From contig NC_092793.1 of the NCBI RefSeq assembly GCF_918797505.1, positions 62,019,749-62,083,748 on the forward strand: a DNA stretch of 64,000 bases, given 5' to 3'. Made by a program: the position numbers and the translations under genes. This DNA comes from Bemisia tabaci. Its lineage: Eukaryota; Arthropoda; Insecta; Hemiptera; Aleyrodidae. Under the pieces are notes generated by a model, which had not been told where the DNA came from, ran no database searches, and was given only the letters and a program-made list of their open reading frames with translations. Positions 33,895 to 45,430 of this stretch are shown here, piece by piece (positions within the stretch are counted from its first letter, which is position 1; every line of letters starts with the position of its first letter).

Positions 33895-35120
33895 TGCCAT
33901 GAAAGAGCTTGATGCAAAAACGGCTTTTTTTGCCCCCCCCCCCCCTCCTTTTGGAATTTCTTCAGACTTTGACTATTGATTACTCATTCTTAGCGCTTCT
34001 TTTCCCAAATATTCAGACCCCCAAAAACTCTTTGGGGGCGCGGGGGGGGGGGGGGGTGGAAGGAAAAACCTGTGAACCTTGATATCTCTAGACCGAAAAA
34101 AGATATTGAAGTCCGCTTTGAACAAAAAATCGTCTTAAATTACATACTTTAAGATTCTAAAGGTTGAAATCCCGATATCACATTTTTTAAGTTAAGATAT
34201 GTGCTTTTTTCCAGTTTTTGGGTCTAGAAAATTTCTTTTAAACAAAGAATTTATACAGATCTCAATTTTTTATTTGAACCAAAACCAGTTTTTAAATCAG
34301 ATTGAATGTTCAAACTGTGCAAAATGCATTTTTAGGGACTCTTGAGAGTTGCTTAGTTCAGAAATTACCAAAAAATTCACTTTTTTAAAAATTACAGCAC
34401 CGTGCAGGCCCACTGAGCAGCCGGTTGGCGCTCAGTGGGCCTCTAAAATAGCGCTACGGAGCTGTAATTTTGAAAAGTTAATTTTTTTGAAGTATTTGTA
34501 ATTTCTGAACTAAACGACTCTCAAGAGTCCCTAAAAATGCATTTTGCACAGTTTGAACATTCAATCTGATTTAATAACAGTCAAATCCGACTTTTTTGCG
34601 CGCGAAAATCGGCCGGCGCACGTTGAGCGGAAACTTCAATCGCTCATAACTCCGGGCCCGTTTGGTTCCCCAGCTTAATGGATCACTCGTTGGATGCGAA
34701 AAAAGACGAGCAATTTAAGAAACTGGTTTTGGTTCTAATAAAAAATTGAGATCTGTTTAAATTCTTTGTTTAAAAGAAATTTTCTCGACCCAAAAAGTGG
34801 AAAAAAGCACATATGTTAACTTAAAAAATGTGATATCGGGATTTCAACCTTTAGAATCTTAAAGTATGTAATTTAAGACGATTTTTTGTTCAAAGCGGAC
34901 TTCAATATCTTTTTTCGGTCTAGAGATATCAAGGTTCACAGGTTGTGCCTTCCAACCCCCCCCCCCCCCCCCCTAGCGCCACCAAAGAGTTTTTGGGGGT
35001 CTGAATATTTGGAAAAAGAAGCGCTAAGTATGAGTAATCAATAGTCAAGGTCTGAAGAAATTCCAAAGGGAGGGGGGGGGGGCGAAAAAAGCCGTTTGAG
35101 CATAAAGCTCTTTACATGTC
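33895..35120. mobile_element. Nested foldback, centre near 34430, arms about 500-600 bp
   Basis: The outer ends GAAAGAGCTTGATGCAAAAA and TTTGAGCATAAAGCTCTTTA pair, as do the C-run and G-run near 33935 and 35067. The inner blocks CTCTTGAGAGTTGCTTAGTT and its reverse at 34500-34520 pair too. The right arm is longer and contains a segment (34580-34690) absent on the left. The arm sequence is homologous to the single copy at 5610-6430. Confidence 0.8.
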
Positions 35121-35284
35121 GGTGTCTCCTGGTCAGAAACAGCATTTCTGAAAAATTGAATTAATGTGAGTTGAACTTTTCTCCTCGTATGAGTAGAATA
35201 TTTTGGTGATATGAGTAGAATTTCTTCTCATATGAGTGGGAGTAAAGTAGTCAAAATCATAATACGCCCCTTCGTCATGAAGGT

Positions 35285-36290
35285 GACGAATTGTAAAGTT
35301 TGTGATCCCAATAATTATTGACGATTTGGTGATTTTTATGGGGACGAAGCAGTCACGCTAGAACCCCAAAAATTTGAGATGATAGCCTCCTAACACAGTA
35401 CTTTTGATGTAAATTGAACATTTTGCCGTGCAAGACGCACAAGTATTTTTTTTTAAAATTCGGAAGCTTGACCAAAAACGCTGTTTAGGCGCAGATGGGA
35501 TACATTTCAGCGAGTTGCCTGATTTTTAATGTTTGAAGGAATATTTCAATTGTTAAAAAAATTCAAAATAGCTGACTTCTAATTCACTACTTTTGATATA
35601 AATCACACATTAGAGCATACAGGACGCGGAAGTATTTCTTAAAAATTCGGGAATTTGACCGAAAATGCTGTTTTGAGGCAAAGAGCAAGATATATTTCGG
35701 AGATATATTGCCAGCTTCATAAAAGCCTAAGGTAGTCGACATCTAACAACATAGTTTCAACAAAAAATAAAAGTGTTAGTCCCTGAAACAGAAATTTAGA
35801 AAACTTCTGATCGACTTAAAAACATAATATCGGACTTAAATATCCTCAGAATAATTTTTTTTTTAAAGAAGAATAAATTTTCTTCGAAATATATTATTGC
35901 TTCAAAACATCGTTTTTGGTCAAATTTCCGAATTTGTAAGAAATACTTACGCGTCCTGTAAGCTCTCATGTGTATTTTATATAGTGTATTAGAAGTCAAC
36001 TATCTTGAGTTTTTATGACGATAGAAATATTCCTTCCAACTTTAAAAAATCAGTCTACTCGCTGAAATGTATCCTATTTGCGCCTAAACAGCGTTTTCGG
36101 TTAGGTTTCCGAATTTTTAAAAAATACTTGTGCTTCTTGCACGGCAAAATGTTCAATTTATACTAAAAGTAGTATGTTAGGAGGCTATCGTCTCAAAATA
36201 TGGAGCTTCTAGCATGACTGGTTCGTCCCTAAAAAAAAATCATCGGATCTTCAAAAATCTCAATAATTATCGGGATCACAAACTTTACAA
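35285..36290. repeat. Second nested foldback in the hAT-like element, centre near 35800
   Basis: ACATTTTGCCGTGCAAGACG (35420) pairs with TGCACGGCAAAATGTTC (36138), and GAAGTATTTCTTA with TAAGAAATACTTACG around 35630 and 35945. The arms are several hundred bp with moderate divergence. The outer part overlaps the motif near the hAT arm (GACGAAGGGGCG). Confidence 0.7.
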
Positions 36291-36714
36291 TTGTGCGATG
36301 TGGGAGCACTTAAAGATTTTACAATTCACGTATTTCTGGCAACATGGCAATGGTCATAAATGAACTTGGCGTATCAAAATTATGGGAATACGTCAGTTTC
36401 AAGGTGTAAAGTTTAAATCAAACGGCGCTAGCCCGTTTTTTAGGTAAAAAAACGTGATTTTTATGTGAAGTTCAAAACTATAGATGGACCATGCCAACAG
36501 AAGGAGTTAGAATTTCGGAAAAAGAAAAAAACACGGGTCTGTTTATATTACGAGAGGCAACTTTTCTAATGTAGCCATCAAGCAATTTCGAAAAAAAGTG
36601 TTTTTCGCTCCACCCTAGGGTACTTACTAACAGTTTACATGTAGGTATAATCTGAACAAATCATTATTATACGTTTAAAATCTAACATTAAATATGTCTA
36701 TAATAATAGAAAAT

Positions 36715-36961
36715 ATTGATGGCTTAGGAACAATACCGCCTGACTGAACATTTTGGCGATAATGGGTGAGCAATTTTGCTTCATAGTATTAAATAAGCAA
36801 GCCGATGATTTTAGTTTTCCCGATCGCGCATGGGAACACTAGAATGATGATGTACAAAAAAATTGGAAACCTAACCTCAAAATTTCAAAAATAGCAAAAT
36901 TCTTTCTTTTTCTTGTAAAATCGTCAGTTTGCAGGTAGACAGTATTGTTCCTCAGCCATCA
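36715..36961. repeat. Foldback, ends 36715-36745 and 36932-36961
   Basis: TGATGGCTTAGGAACAATAC is mirrored by GTATTGTTCCTCAGCCATCA with one mismatch; the interior does not pair. Confidence 0.7.
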
Positions 36962-37045
36962 GTATACAACAAGAAAGGTAAACAAACAAATAAAAAAGAA
37001 CAAAATAATTGGACGGACAAGTTTTAAGTTTGATAGCAGGTTTGA

Positions 37046-37317
37046 ATAAGTTCAACTGAGGGGCTTGGAGGACAAGTTGCATAAGTGCAGTTTTTGCTAT
37101 TTTGAGAAATAGGAGTTTGAAGTTTTGAAATTACATGGATCCTTACGGCGGAGAGAAAGTTCAAAGTGACTTTTTTATGCTTAAAAATTTGAAGTTGAGA
37201 GCAAATTTTTCACAGAATATGCATTGAGAATAGTGTTACTTGAAATCATTAATACCTCCATTTTTTCAAAAACTGCACAAACGCGCCTTGTCCTCCAAGC
37301 CTGTCAACTGTATTCAA
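37046..37317. repeat. Foldback, arms 37046-37098 and 37269-37317
   Basis: GGCTTGGAGGACAAG pairs with CTTGTCCTCCAAGCC and the inner GTGCAGTTTTTG with CAAAAACTGCAC. Confidence 0.7.
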
Positions 37318-38303
37318 TTGAATATTCCAGATCTTAACAAGATTATTTGTTTAGAATAACTACACACACGGTAAATAAAAAAAAAAAGAACGCAGCACTA
37401 GAGATAAAAAAAGGCAAAAAACAGTGCACTAGTTAGAGAAGATAATTAAAACTTATAAAAATATTTACAAAAACAGGGAAAGATTTAACTCAGAAAGTCA
37501 ATATGTGTTAAATAAAGACATGTGAACTTTGTCAAACAATTACAATACCTCATATGCAAATAGTCGTTACGATACAAAAGAGCACACGGACTAGAACTAT
37601 CGTCAAAAAAAATATACTGATGGCATAGAAAGTTCTTGGTGCACAGCTGCTTTTCACAACTCACAGATGTAATTAACTGCCTAATATCATTGATATAGTG
37701 CAATTTCTTTGATGCATTGATGATAAAAAGAAAAATGCATCTCTAAACATTGCTGGCCCTAACGAAATGCTTCAAGTTTTTAATGATGAACTGACCAAGT
37801 TTGGTGGGGAGGGAGGGACAAAGGCATTCAAGCTTTCTACAATGGACAGAAAAGTACAATATTTACAAAATCAAGTTTATCTTGAGCAGACTTACATTTC
37901 CTCAACCTGGAATTTTTCTAATATTTACTTCGAATGTTATAATTTCCCATATTATTTTGACATTGAAATTAAATTGCGATGATTTTCAGAGGCCTAGATT
38001 ATGAGAGAGCTCACTTCACTCAGCTGTTCACGAGTCATGAGTTCGACTAACTACAGAATCTTCTGGGTAATACATATTGCCGAGGATTGTAAATAAATCT
38101 TCAGTTCCTTTTTCTGTTCTTCATAGAAAAGAATTTAGCTTTCCACATTGGGTATTAATGGGGTGGTATTTCTATGCATGCGCAAATAGGGAATGTAGAA
38201 AAGGTAGATAAGGCATTTATCAGTCATGACGGCACAAAAGGCAAAACAAGTTATGAGTTTTTCGATCACAACTTCTAATATTGTAGGTAACACTAATTTT
38301 CTG

Positions 38304-38339
<36 letters not shown>

Positions 38340-38373
38340 GGTTCATAAGAGACACATCAATAAAAGGCACAGA
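37318..38373. other. AT-rich DNA downstream of the minus-strand gene, no gene seen
   Basis: Could hold part of the 3' UTR of the DUF7042-type gene, but no poly(A) site can be chosen. An A-run followed by a G-run lies at 38308-38341. Confidence 0.4.
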
Positions 38374-38994
38374 AATGGGCCTGTTGCAAACTTTTGCTAG
38401 AGCAAAACTAAGAGTTGTTTCTTATAGATAATGCCTCAAAAATCACGATGAGCGCATCGGCAAACTCTGAAATGCACTCATAACTTCACAATCTGCGTAA
38501 GAAATTTGCGGTTTTTTGAGCTTCCCGCTTCAAAAACGATACTACGGCACAGGTGAACATTTTGTAAGAGGAGTCGTTCCATCGTCGGCAATAATCATCA
38601 TAGCCGACGCCAATCCGCCAAAACACGTTTGATGGGACGAGATAACACCTGAACTGGATTAGACCAGATAACAATCGGTGTGTTAACGTTCATATTTTCC
38701 ACGCCCGAATTGATTGACCTTGAACTCTCCTTGAATTACGAGCGGAACTGCGTGCAAGCGTCGGCCATGATGAATATCGCCGACGATGGAGCGACTCCTC
38801 TAACAAAATGTTCACCTATGCCGTAGTATCGTTTTTGAAGCGGGAAGCTTAAAAAAACGCAAATTTCTTACGCAGATTGTGAAGTTATGAGTGCATTTTA
38901 GACTTTGCCGATGCGCTCATCGTGATTTTTGAGGCATTATCTACAAGAAACAACTCTTATTTTTGCTCTAGCAAAAGTTTACAACAGGCCCATT
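38374..38994. repeat. Foldback, arms 38374-38610 and 38758-38994, just past the stop of the minus-strand gene
   Basis: The arms of about 237 bp are close reverse complements (for example CCATCGTCGGCAATAATCAT against ATGATGAATATCGCCGACGA). The nearest arm starts 221 bp downstream of the stop codon at 39215, with no AATAAA on that strand between them. Confidence 0.8.
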
Positions 38995-39214
38995 GCGTCA
39001 TTATTACTATTATACTTGTGGCGAGAGTTGACGGTAAAAAGAGTGGACTGTCTTCAATAAAAGAAATAAAACTGAGTATTCTTTCAAGCACTACGAAGTT
39101 GGATTCATAAAAAAAAAAGATCAGAGCTGGTAAACTTTATAAAACGTTTGCAGTTTTACTAAAAGGCAAAGCTGACTAAAAACTGCAATTCACGGGAAAA
39201 TAAAGTTCCTGCAT

Positions 39215-39381
39215 TCACGAGAGTAAGAATCTTGAAAGCGTGAGGATGGATATTGAAACTACTGTGAGAGAGAGAGTTCCTGTGGAGGCTGAGCTGAATC
39301 CAAATCGGAAAATAATCCTTTCCTTCACTTTATTCTCCCATGGATTGGTCCCATCGTCAAAGAACATGGGACATTGGTCTC
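39215..39381 (-). CDS. Exon D, last coding exon of the DUF7042-type protein; probable GPI-anchor signal
   Basis: This minus-strand exon follows a CTTTTACAG acceptor. Two bases complete an Arg codon, then come 54 codons and a stop. It starts DQCPMFFDDGTNPW, carries a basic segment (residues 17-25), and ends in a 19-residue hydrophobic tract (35-53) after a small-residue run SSAS (29-32). That layout is what a GPI-attachment signal looks like; a C-terminal membrane anchor is the alternative. With exons A to C it gives a continuous 217-residue C-terminal part with no internal stop. The intron to exon C is 7,544 bp. The longer frame starting at 39454 runs into the intron and is not the real start. 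Confidence 0.8.
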
Positions 39382-39641
39382 CTGTAAAAGAAAACGAAAA
39401 AGGGGTTGGTATTGGGGGGAAAAATATCACAGTTAAAGAATAATTTAATGGCAAATCTGATGGCTTGTGTAGTAATCTAGTTTGATTTTTGGCTCAAATA
39501 ATGAATCTACCTAATTGAAATGATGACTTCTTCAAGACATGAGAATGCGTCTTTTAAGATGGTAAAGAACCCTGCACAATCCTTATGGGAAATGGCTCTC
39601 TCCACAATCTGATGAAACTTGGATATATTGCTCAGCTAGTC

Positions 39642-40077
39642 ATTCTGATCAAAAGTTCTCATGGGCCGAAAGAAATCCCACGGGCGGTTTCCTACATATT
39701 CACCGTTTTATGTGCGTAAATTGAGGTTTCACTGGCCAGACCATTGTGCGGCGCTTCTTGTGCCCTTCCTTCCAGTCCACTCCGGCCGCTCTCCGCTTCC
39801 CTGCTACCCGTACCCGAGGCTCGGACTCCGACGCTCACGAGGCTTTGGTCATCGTCGCCGAGCCGGGTGGTCTAATCACCGTGAGCGTCAGTCCGAGCCT
39901 CGGTTATGGGTGGCAGGGAAGCAGAGAGCGGCCGCAGTGGACTGGAAGGGAAGGGCATAAGAAGCACCACACAATGGTCCGGCCAGCGAAACCTCAATTT
40001 ACGCACATAAAACGGCGAATATCTCGAAAACCGCTCATGAGATCTCTTTCGGCCCATGAGAACTTTGGATCAGAATC
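39642..40077. mobile_element. GC-rich hairpin family, copy 1: arms 39642-39839 and 39880-40077
   Basis: Arms of 198 bp pair with a 40-bp loop. The outer end (ATTCTGATCAAAAGTTCTCA) and the inner core (GGACTCCGACGCTCACGAGG) are shared with the hairpins at 58084-58647 and, in part, 40616-42434. The 99- to 137-codon frames here are produced by the GC-rich arms. Confidence 0.8.
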
Positions 40078-40615
40078 AAGGAGAAAACAAGAGCCCGGAC
40101 GTGAATTGCGGAGCGAGTGGCATCCCCTACTTTTAGACGAGTCGTCTCTGATTGGCTGATTCGCCTGGGGCCCACTTTCCGGAGCCCTTATGGAAAATAA
40201 CACGGGGTTCATTTTCCATCGAAAATATCTCGAAAACAAGGAAAAATTTATCAGTCCAAAATTCCAGAACTCGATTCTCCAGATTATTCTGAAGAGATTG
40301 ATGGGTATAACATGACACTTTAGTCTCAAACACACGGAACAGCTCGACTTGGAAATTTTTTTTTTCAACTTGAAATATGGCACCCTCTGGTTGTTTACGC
40401 ACCGGGTCAGCTGATAATGGGCACCAGCATTTCTCGATCTGAAATTTGACAAAGGACTATGCACGGTTCTTATGGAAAATTGCCCCCGGTCAAATGCGTT
40501 GAAACTTCAGTATGTTGTGCAGCATGTCATCATGAACAAAAGTTCCAAGAGGCCAAACAAGATCCCATGTGCAGTTTTCGAGATATTCGCCGTTTTATGT
40601 GCGTAAACGGAGGTT
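40078..40615. repeat. Spacer and single-copy outer part of hairpin-family copy 2
   Basis: From about 40500 the sequence follows the outer arm of copies 1 and 3 (for example GATCCCATGTGCAGTTTTCG and TTATGTGCGTAAACGGAGG) but has no partner on the other side of copy 2. The frame at 39994-40464 has no family resemblance. Confidence 0.55.
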
Positions 40616-42434
40616 TCGCGCGCTCCCGCCGGAAGCCATACCATTGTGCGGCGCCGCTCGTGCCCTTCCCTCCCAGTCACTCTCCGCTGCCCCGCCGCCC
40701 ATACCTTGGCTCCTCTATCGCTCCAACTCCGACGCTCACGAGGCTGCGCCCATCATTACCGGACCGCGCCCGCACGCCGCGCCGTCTTCTTACGCGGCCT
40801 CTCCTTCGGCCATGTCGCCTCTTTTTCCCATCGATCCTTTCTCTAAGTCTTCAAAAACGTTTAAGAAGTCCATTTTTACTAAACATGATAATGCTAATAT
40901 CACAAATAATATAAAAAGAGAGGAAAAACAAATGATAATCCATGCGAAAGTACGTAGGCGAGTTGGAATGCCTAAGAGACGCTAAATAAAACAAACTTTT
41001 TCTTATTTTCTTCCCTCTTCCTTTCTTTCTTTTTTTCTTCATTTTTCTCATGTGGAAGCAGTGAAAGTAACTTCTGTTCGAAGATGATGTTGAGGTTTTT
41101 TTTTTTTTTTTTTTTCTTTCGTTCTTTCAATAATGACGTGGCGAAGGTTGAGGGTAATTAGTCGGCTGACGATGCCCAAGTAGGAATTAAGTTTGCTTTA
41201 GTCTTGACTTAGCGAAACCGCACCAATGGAGGAAGAGAGAGGGATCATTACTAACTGAACTCAAGGAAGAGAGATGTCCATTTAGGCGTAAATGGTCACA
41301 TTTTAAGTCCCTCCAACTTGCAGCACCACCTTATCAACCATCTTATTATCTGCTGATCGTATCCTCTAATCAGATCGTACATCCAAGACAAACTCCAAAG
41401 AGATGATGAAAAAGAGTTGCAGGTTGACCGTAACATTCATGCGCGTACGCGGCTTTTTGTGAGTACGAGTTTTCTCCAGGTTCCATAAAAAAGCCATTAA
41501 AGATGCGGCTGGAAGACCATTGCAAGAAAATCCCTAAGTAACTTTCGAAGGTCGAGGGTTCTGATCGCTGATCGTAAACTCGTACTCGCAAAAAAGCCGC
41601 GTACGCGCATGAAAGTTACGGTCGACCTGCAACTCTTTTTCATCATTTCTTTGGAGTTTGTCTTGGATGTACGATCTGATTAGAGGATACGATCAGCAGA
41701 TAATAAGATGGTTGATAAGGTGGTGCTGCAAGTTGGAGGGACTTAAAATGTGACCATTTACGCCTAAATGGACATCTCTCTTCCTTGAGTTCAGTTAGTA
41801 ATGATCCCTCTCTCTTCCTCCATTGGTGCGGTTTCGCTAAGTCAAGACTAAAGCAAACTTAATTCCTACTTGGGCATCGTCAGCCGACTAATTACCCTCA
41901 ACCTTCGCCACGTCATTATTGAAAGAACGAAAGAAAAAAAAAAAAAAAAAAAACCTCAACATCATCTTCGAACAGAAGTTACTTTCACTGCTTTCACATG
42001 AGAAAAATGAAGAAAAAAAAAAGAAAGGAAGAGGGAAGAAAATAAGAAAAAGTTTGTTTTATTTAGCGTCTCTTAGGCATTCCAACTCGCCTACGTACTT
42101 TCGCATGGATTATCATTTGTTTTTCCTCTCTTTTTGTATTATTTGTGATATTAGCATTATCATGTTTAGTAAAGATAAAAAAATAGACTTCTTAGACGTT
42201 TTCGAAGACTTAGAGAAAGAATCGATGAGAAAAAGAGGCGACATGGCCGAAGAAGAGGCCGCGTAAGAAGACGGCGTGCGGGCGCGGTCCGGTAATGATG
42301 GGTGCAGCCTCGTGAGCGTCGAGTTGGAGCGATAGAGGAGCCAAGGTATGGGCGGCGGGGCAGCGGAGAGTGACTGGGAGGGAAGGGCACGAGCGGCGCC
42401 GCACAATGGTATGGCTTCCGGCGGGAGCGCGAAA
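40616..42434. mobile_element. GC-rich hairpin family, copy 2: expanded foldback, arms 40616-41473 and 41577-42434
   Basis: Arms of about 858 bp with very few differences pair around 41525; loop 103 bp. The outer 250 bp of each arm is the GC-rich family core (GACGCTCACGAGGCTGCGCC); the inner 600 bp is unrelated AT-rich DNA with a T20 run at 41097-41116. The inner part is therefore extra sequence carried by the palindrome. Frames of 115-138 codons with Pro/Arg/Ser-rich composition occur on both strands and are shadows. Confidence 0.85.
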
Positions 42435-43108
42435 ACCCCGCTTCTCCTCCGATTGCAACGTTGCACACAGTCTTCATGTTCCATTTTAGTTTATTTATTT
42501 TATTTTTGAAGCCAAACAACAGCTTCTTTCAAGATGTTCCGAGAATTTGCCTGAATCATTTCAAAACAGAAGATAAAAGTAACAAAAAGTAACCCCAGGT
42601 GACGTGAAGACTAAAAAACAACAACTTTTTAACTTTCGGACTTTAGCAGTTAAATTTTTGCAAAAAAAAACAAACAAACAAACAAACAAACAGAAAACAA
42701 AAGGTTCCGCGGAGCACTTTTTTCACTAATCTTTTGCAAAAAAAACCCCAAAGAAATCAAAAGGATCCGCGGAGCAAATATCTCATACTTTCGCAGAGGA
42801 GACCAATGCACAGACAGATTTTCACATCCCTGAAAGAGTAGCCCGGCAACGGATCAACAGATGCACGAGTCAGAGCTCGCAAAAATCATGGCGCGGCGCG
42901 ACGTTTCTAACAGCGCGAGGCCGAACTCGTTCCATCTTCCTTGCACTCGTTGGTCGCCGAACTCCTTCTATCTTCCTCGCACCCGTTGCGCGTACCAGAA
43001 AAGGATCCGTGTGGCAAGAGCAAAAGTCTCATACTTTTGCAGGAGACCAACACATTGATTTTCTGAAGTCTGCTTTATTAGTATAGATAGATGACATAGA
43101 ATGCGTCA
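42435..43108. repeat. Region with CAAA microsatellite and GGATCCGCGGAGC repeats
   Basis: A (CAAA)n run is at 42669-42691. GTTCCGCGGAGC, GGATCCGCGGAGC and GGATCCGTGTGGC with following CTCATACTTT-GCAG-GGAGACCAA recur at about 42704, 42763 and 43003. A 36-bp block (CGAACTCGTTCCATCTTCCT) is repeated in tandem at 42921-42990. Confidence 0.6.
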
Positions 43109-44225
43109 TCAGTATAAGAAATTAGATAATTTTTCTTGATCCATCAAAGACTTTTCCTTTAAGAAACTGTCATCAATGAGCAGCTTTGACCGCAACAAAG
43201 GACCGCTCACACTGAGACAGGTGCTCAAAGTTTCTACGCTAAGCTTTTGGGTACAGTAATACACACCATTTTTCATTGCAACGATAAATTTAGAGCACAA
43301 GTTGTTTAAATAAAACCATAAAACAAGCATAATTTCCATCTGTATGCTGCAGTCATGAGATGCTGCTCTCGAAGAACGATTCCTGACGCAGACACTTGCA
43401 GACACAGAACTGAAATGTAAGCTTTGATTATTACCGAAGTAAGTGTTTATGATGAAAAAGTAACACTGCTAAAGCTGAGACTTGAAGGAGAGACACAATA
43501 AAATCCTCTACGAGGAAAAAAAGCAGGTCAAACCGACGAAGCTACTTGGCTTCAGCTTCAACCATTAAAAGCGAAAGGAACAATGAAGAAACGCGATAAA
43601 CTTTCGAAACTGAAATTGGAATAAGTGCGATCGTGTTAATCAAGGCTGAATACAATTAGACCCCATGGTATCAATGTAATCATAAATGCCTCTCCACTCT
43701 TACCAACTAGGTACGGCCTATCCTCCGATCAAGAGTTGGGAGTTGCCGTCTCAGTACGAGGGTGGGCCTACGAACCCAGGTACGGTGTCCGTAAGTGCCG
43801 CTTTGGCCTCTCACATTCAGATGAGCCTTTTATTCTCATGAACTCATGCCAATACTTAGATCTCCAGACTTATTTACTGCATTGAGAACACATAAGATAA
43901 TAAATCAAATAGGTGAAGTCAGTTGTCAATCTTTATACCAAGTGCAGGTACCATCATAATTTTTTGTTATTGGGCGGACAAAAGACACTAGCCGCAACGC
44001 AGCGACTCATAGATTCAATAGTTCCCAACCGATCCGTGATTTGGCGTCAATCCTTTGGATAAAAAGATCATGATATTTCCATTATTATTAATTAAAAACA
44101 TCATTTAATTTGACAACAGTTCTGTGTGCGTTTCCCACTGTCTGAAGTTCAGTAAAAATAAGGACTCGATTGTGGTGGCCACATTCCTCATGACGCAGTT
44201 ACTTCTCGACCAATGAACACCAGAG
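43109..44225. other. Intronic DNA, no gene seen
   Basis: A minus-strand frame of 98 codons (43109-43405) has no recognised domain and no clear splice context. The rest shows no repeat pair. Confidence 0.4.
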
Positions 44226-44320
44226 TCGTTTCATACTTAGAGTTTCGCTTTGTAGGATCAATTTTTGATTGGCTCTTGCATTTGCAAAAATTTGCAAAGC
44301 GAAAGACTAAGTATGAACCA
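44226..44320. repeat. Short foldback
   Basis: TTTCATACTTAGAGTTTCGCTTTG pairs imperfectly (split in two blocks, GTTTCGCTTTG and CAAAGCGAAAGAC) around 44272. Confidence 0.55.
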
Positions 44321-44774
44321 TGGAACGAAGGGTACAACAAGAAACAATCGGAATGAGAGAGGGAATGTAAGTAGGAAAGAAACAAGAGCCAAGTAAACAA
44401 AACCTAAATCTCAGATCCAATGCCTTTCTTACCACGCCGTTGATCGAAAATAAGAACGCAAATTTTTATCCAGACGAATTTCTACTTCAATCTTTAAATA
44501 AATTCTCCTCGAAACCCTTGTTCTTTTAGTGCATTTTTCACGATATTCTTAGTTTTTGTTGCTATGTTGTTCTACGTTAAATTAAGACATCATTTCAGTG
44601 AAAACTAAGTGCACACTGTGTCACTGTGCCATTTCTTACTTTATTCATTCATTGCTTGTGTGCGTCTTCATTTATTTAGGTAAAATATTTTGCTTTATTA
44701 CTTACATATTTTTGCATGAGAGGAAGAGTACATTTTACACGTCAACAATTTCTGATTGTAAAAGCTGTAGGGGT
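44321..44774. other. Intronic DNA, no gene seen
   Basis: AT-rich; the frame at 44598-44861 runs into the minisatellite and has no family resemblance. Confidence 0.4.
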
Positions 44775-45290
44775 CTCATTGCTCTTCATACGCGAGTTTC
44801 TCTTGTTGCAGAAGTTGAGTTTTATCTCTTAACGCAAATTATTTGTACTCATGTAAGTTGAGTCCTACCCACTATACTCAAAGAATTTGCAGTAGCGTAA
44901 GAAGAGTTTTACCTCTTTGCGCGAAAATCTGTACTTGTGTAAGTTGAGTCCCACGCTCTTTACACTAAGGAATTTTGCATAGCATAAGCTGAGTTTTATC
45001 TATTTATGCAAATAATTTCTAATCGTATAATGTTGAGATTCTTGCTCTTTGTACGCATTATCTCTCATCGCATAACTTTAGTTTCACTCTTTATGCAAAT
45101 AATTTCTAATCGTACCTTTAAGTTGAGTTTCTTGCTTTTTAAACGCATTATCTCTCATCGCATAACTTGAGTTTCACTCTTACTTAATGCAATTAATTTC
45201 TAATCGTATATGTTGAGTTCTGCTCTTTATACGCATTATTTCTCATCGCATAACTTGAGTTTCACTCAAAATAATTCCTAATTGTCTGAC
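44775..45290 (+). repeat. Minisatellite with a unit near 89 bp
   Basis: TCTCATCGCATAACTTGAGT recurs near 45063, 45153 and 45239, spaced about 90 and 88 bp. More decayed units (GTAAGTTGAGTC, GCATAAGCTGAG) extend to the left. About five to six units are visible, with divergence rising leftward. Confidence 0.65.
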
Positions 45291-45302
45291 CTCGATCACA
45301 AC

Positions 45303-45430
45303 TAGACTGCATTTTGCAATTTGGACCTATAAATTCCGGCCCGGTTTAAAAACAAATCACATAATTGCACATAATTGTTTTTCCAGATGAGCCAGAATTT
45401 ATAGGTCCATATTGCAAAATACAGTCCATT
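45303..45430. repeat. Foldback, arms 45303-45345 and 45386-45430
   Basis: GACTGCATTTTGCAATTTGG pairs imperfectly with CCATATTGCAAAATACAGTC, and GGACCTATAAATTC with GAATTTATAGGTCC exactly. Confidence 0.75.

Larger units (their letters stand above)
32050..36625. mobile_element. hAT-like non-autonomous element with long inverted ends (32058-36617) and 8-bp flanks
   Basis: The ends TAGGGTGGAGCGAAAAACAC and its reverse lie at 32058 and 36617. The flanking octamers GGGTACCT (32050-32057) and GGGTACTT (36618-36625) differ at one base, as expected for an 8-bp target duplication typical of hAT elements. The long arms pair with gaps over 32058-32590 and 36285-36617. The 4.56-kb interior holds no recognisable transposase; it contains two further foldbacks (33895-35120 and 35285-36290), so it is a composite, probably with nested insertions. 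Confidence 0.75.

Noticed and set aside
40569..40985. 138-codon frame, with similar frames of 117 and 123 codons on the other strand at 42113-42519
   Set aside because: They are mirror images in the arms of one foldback, Pro/Ser/Arg-rich, and open on several frames at once because of GC richness.
43109..43405. 98-codon minus-strand frame
   Set aside because: Looks more protein-like than most, but no domain, splice partner or repeat family could be named, so it is not called as a gene.
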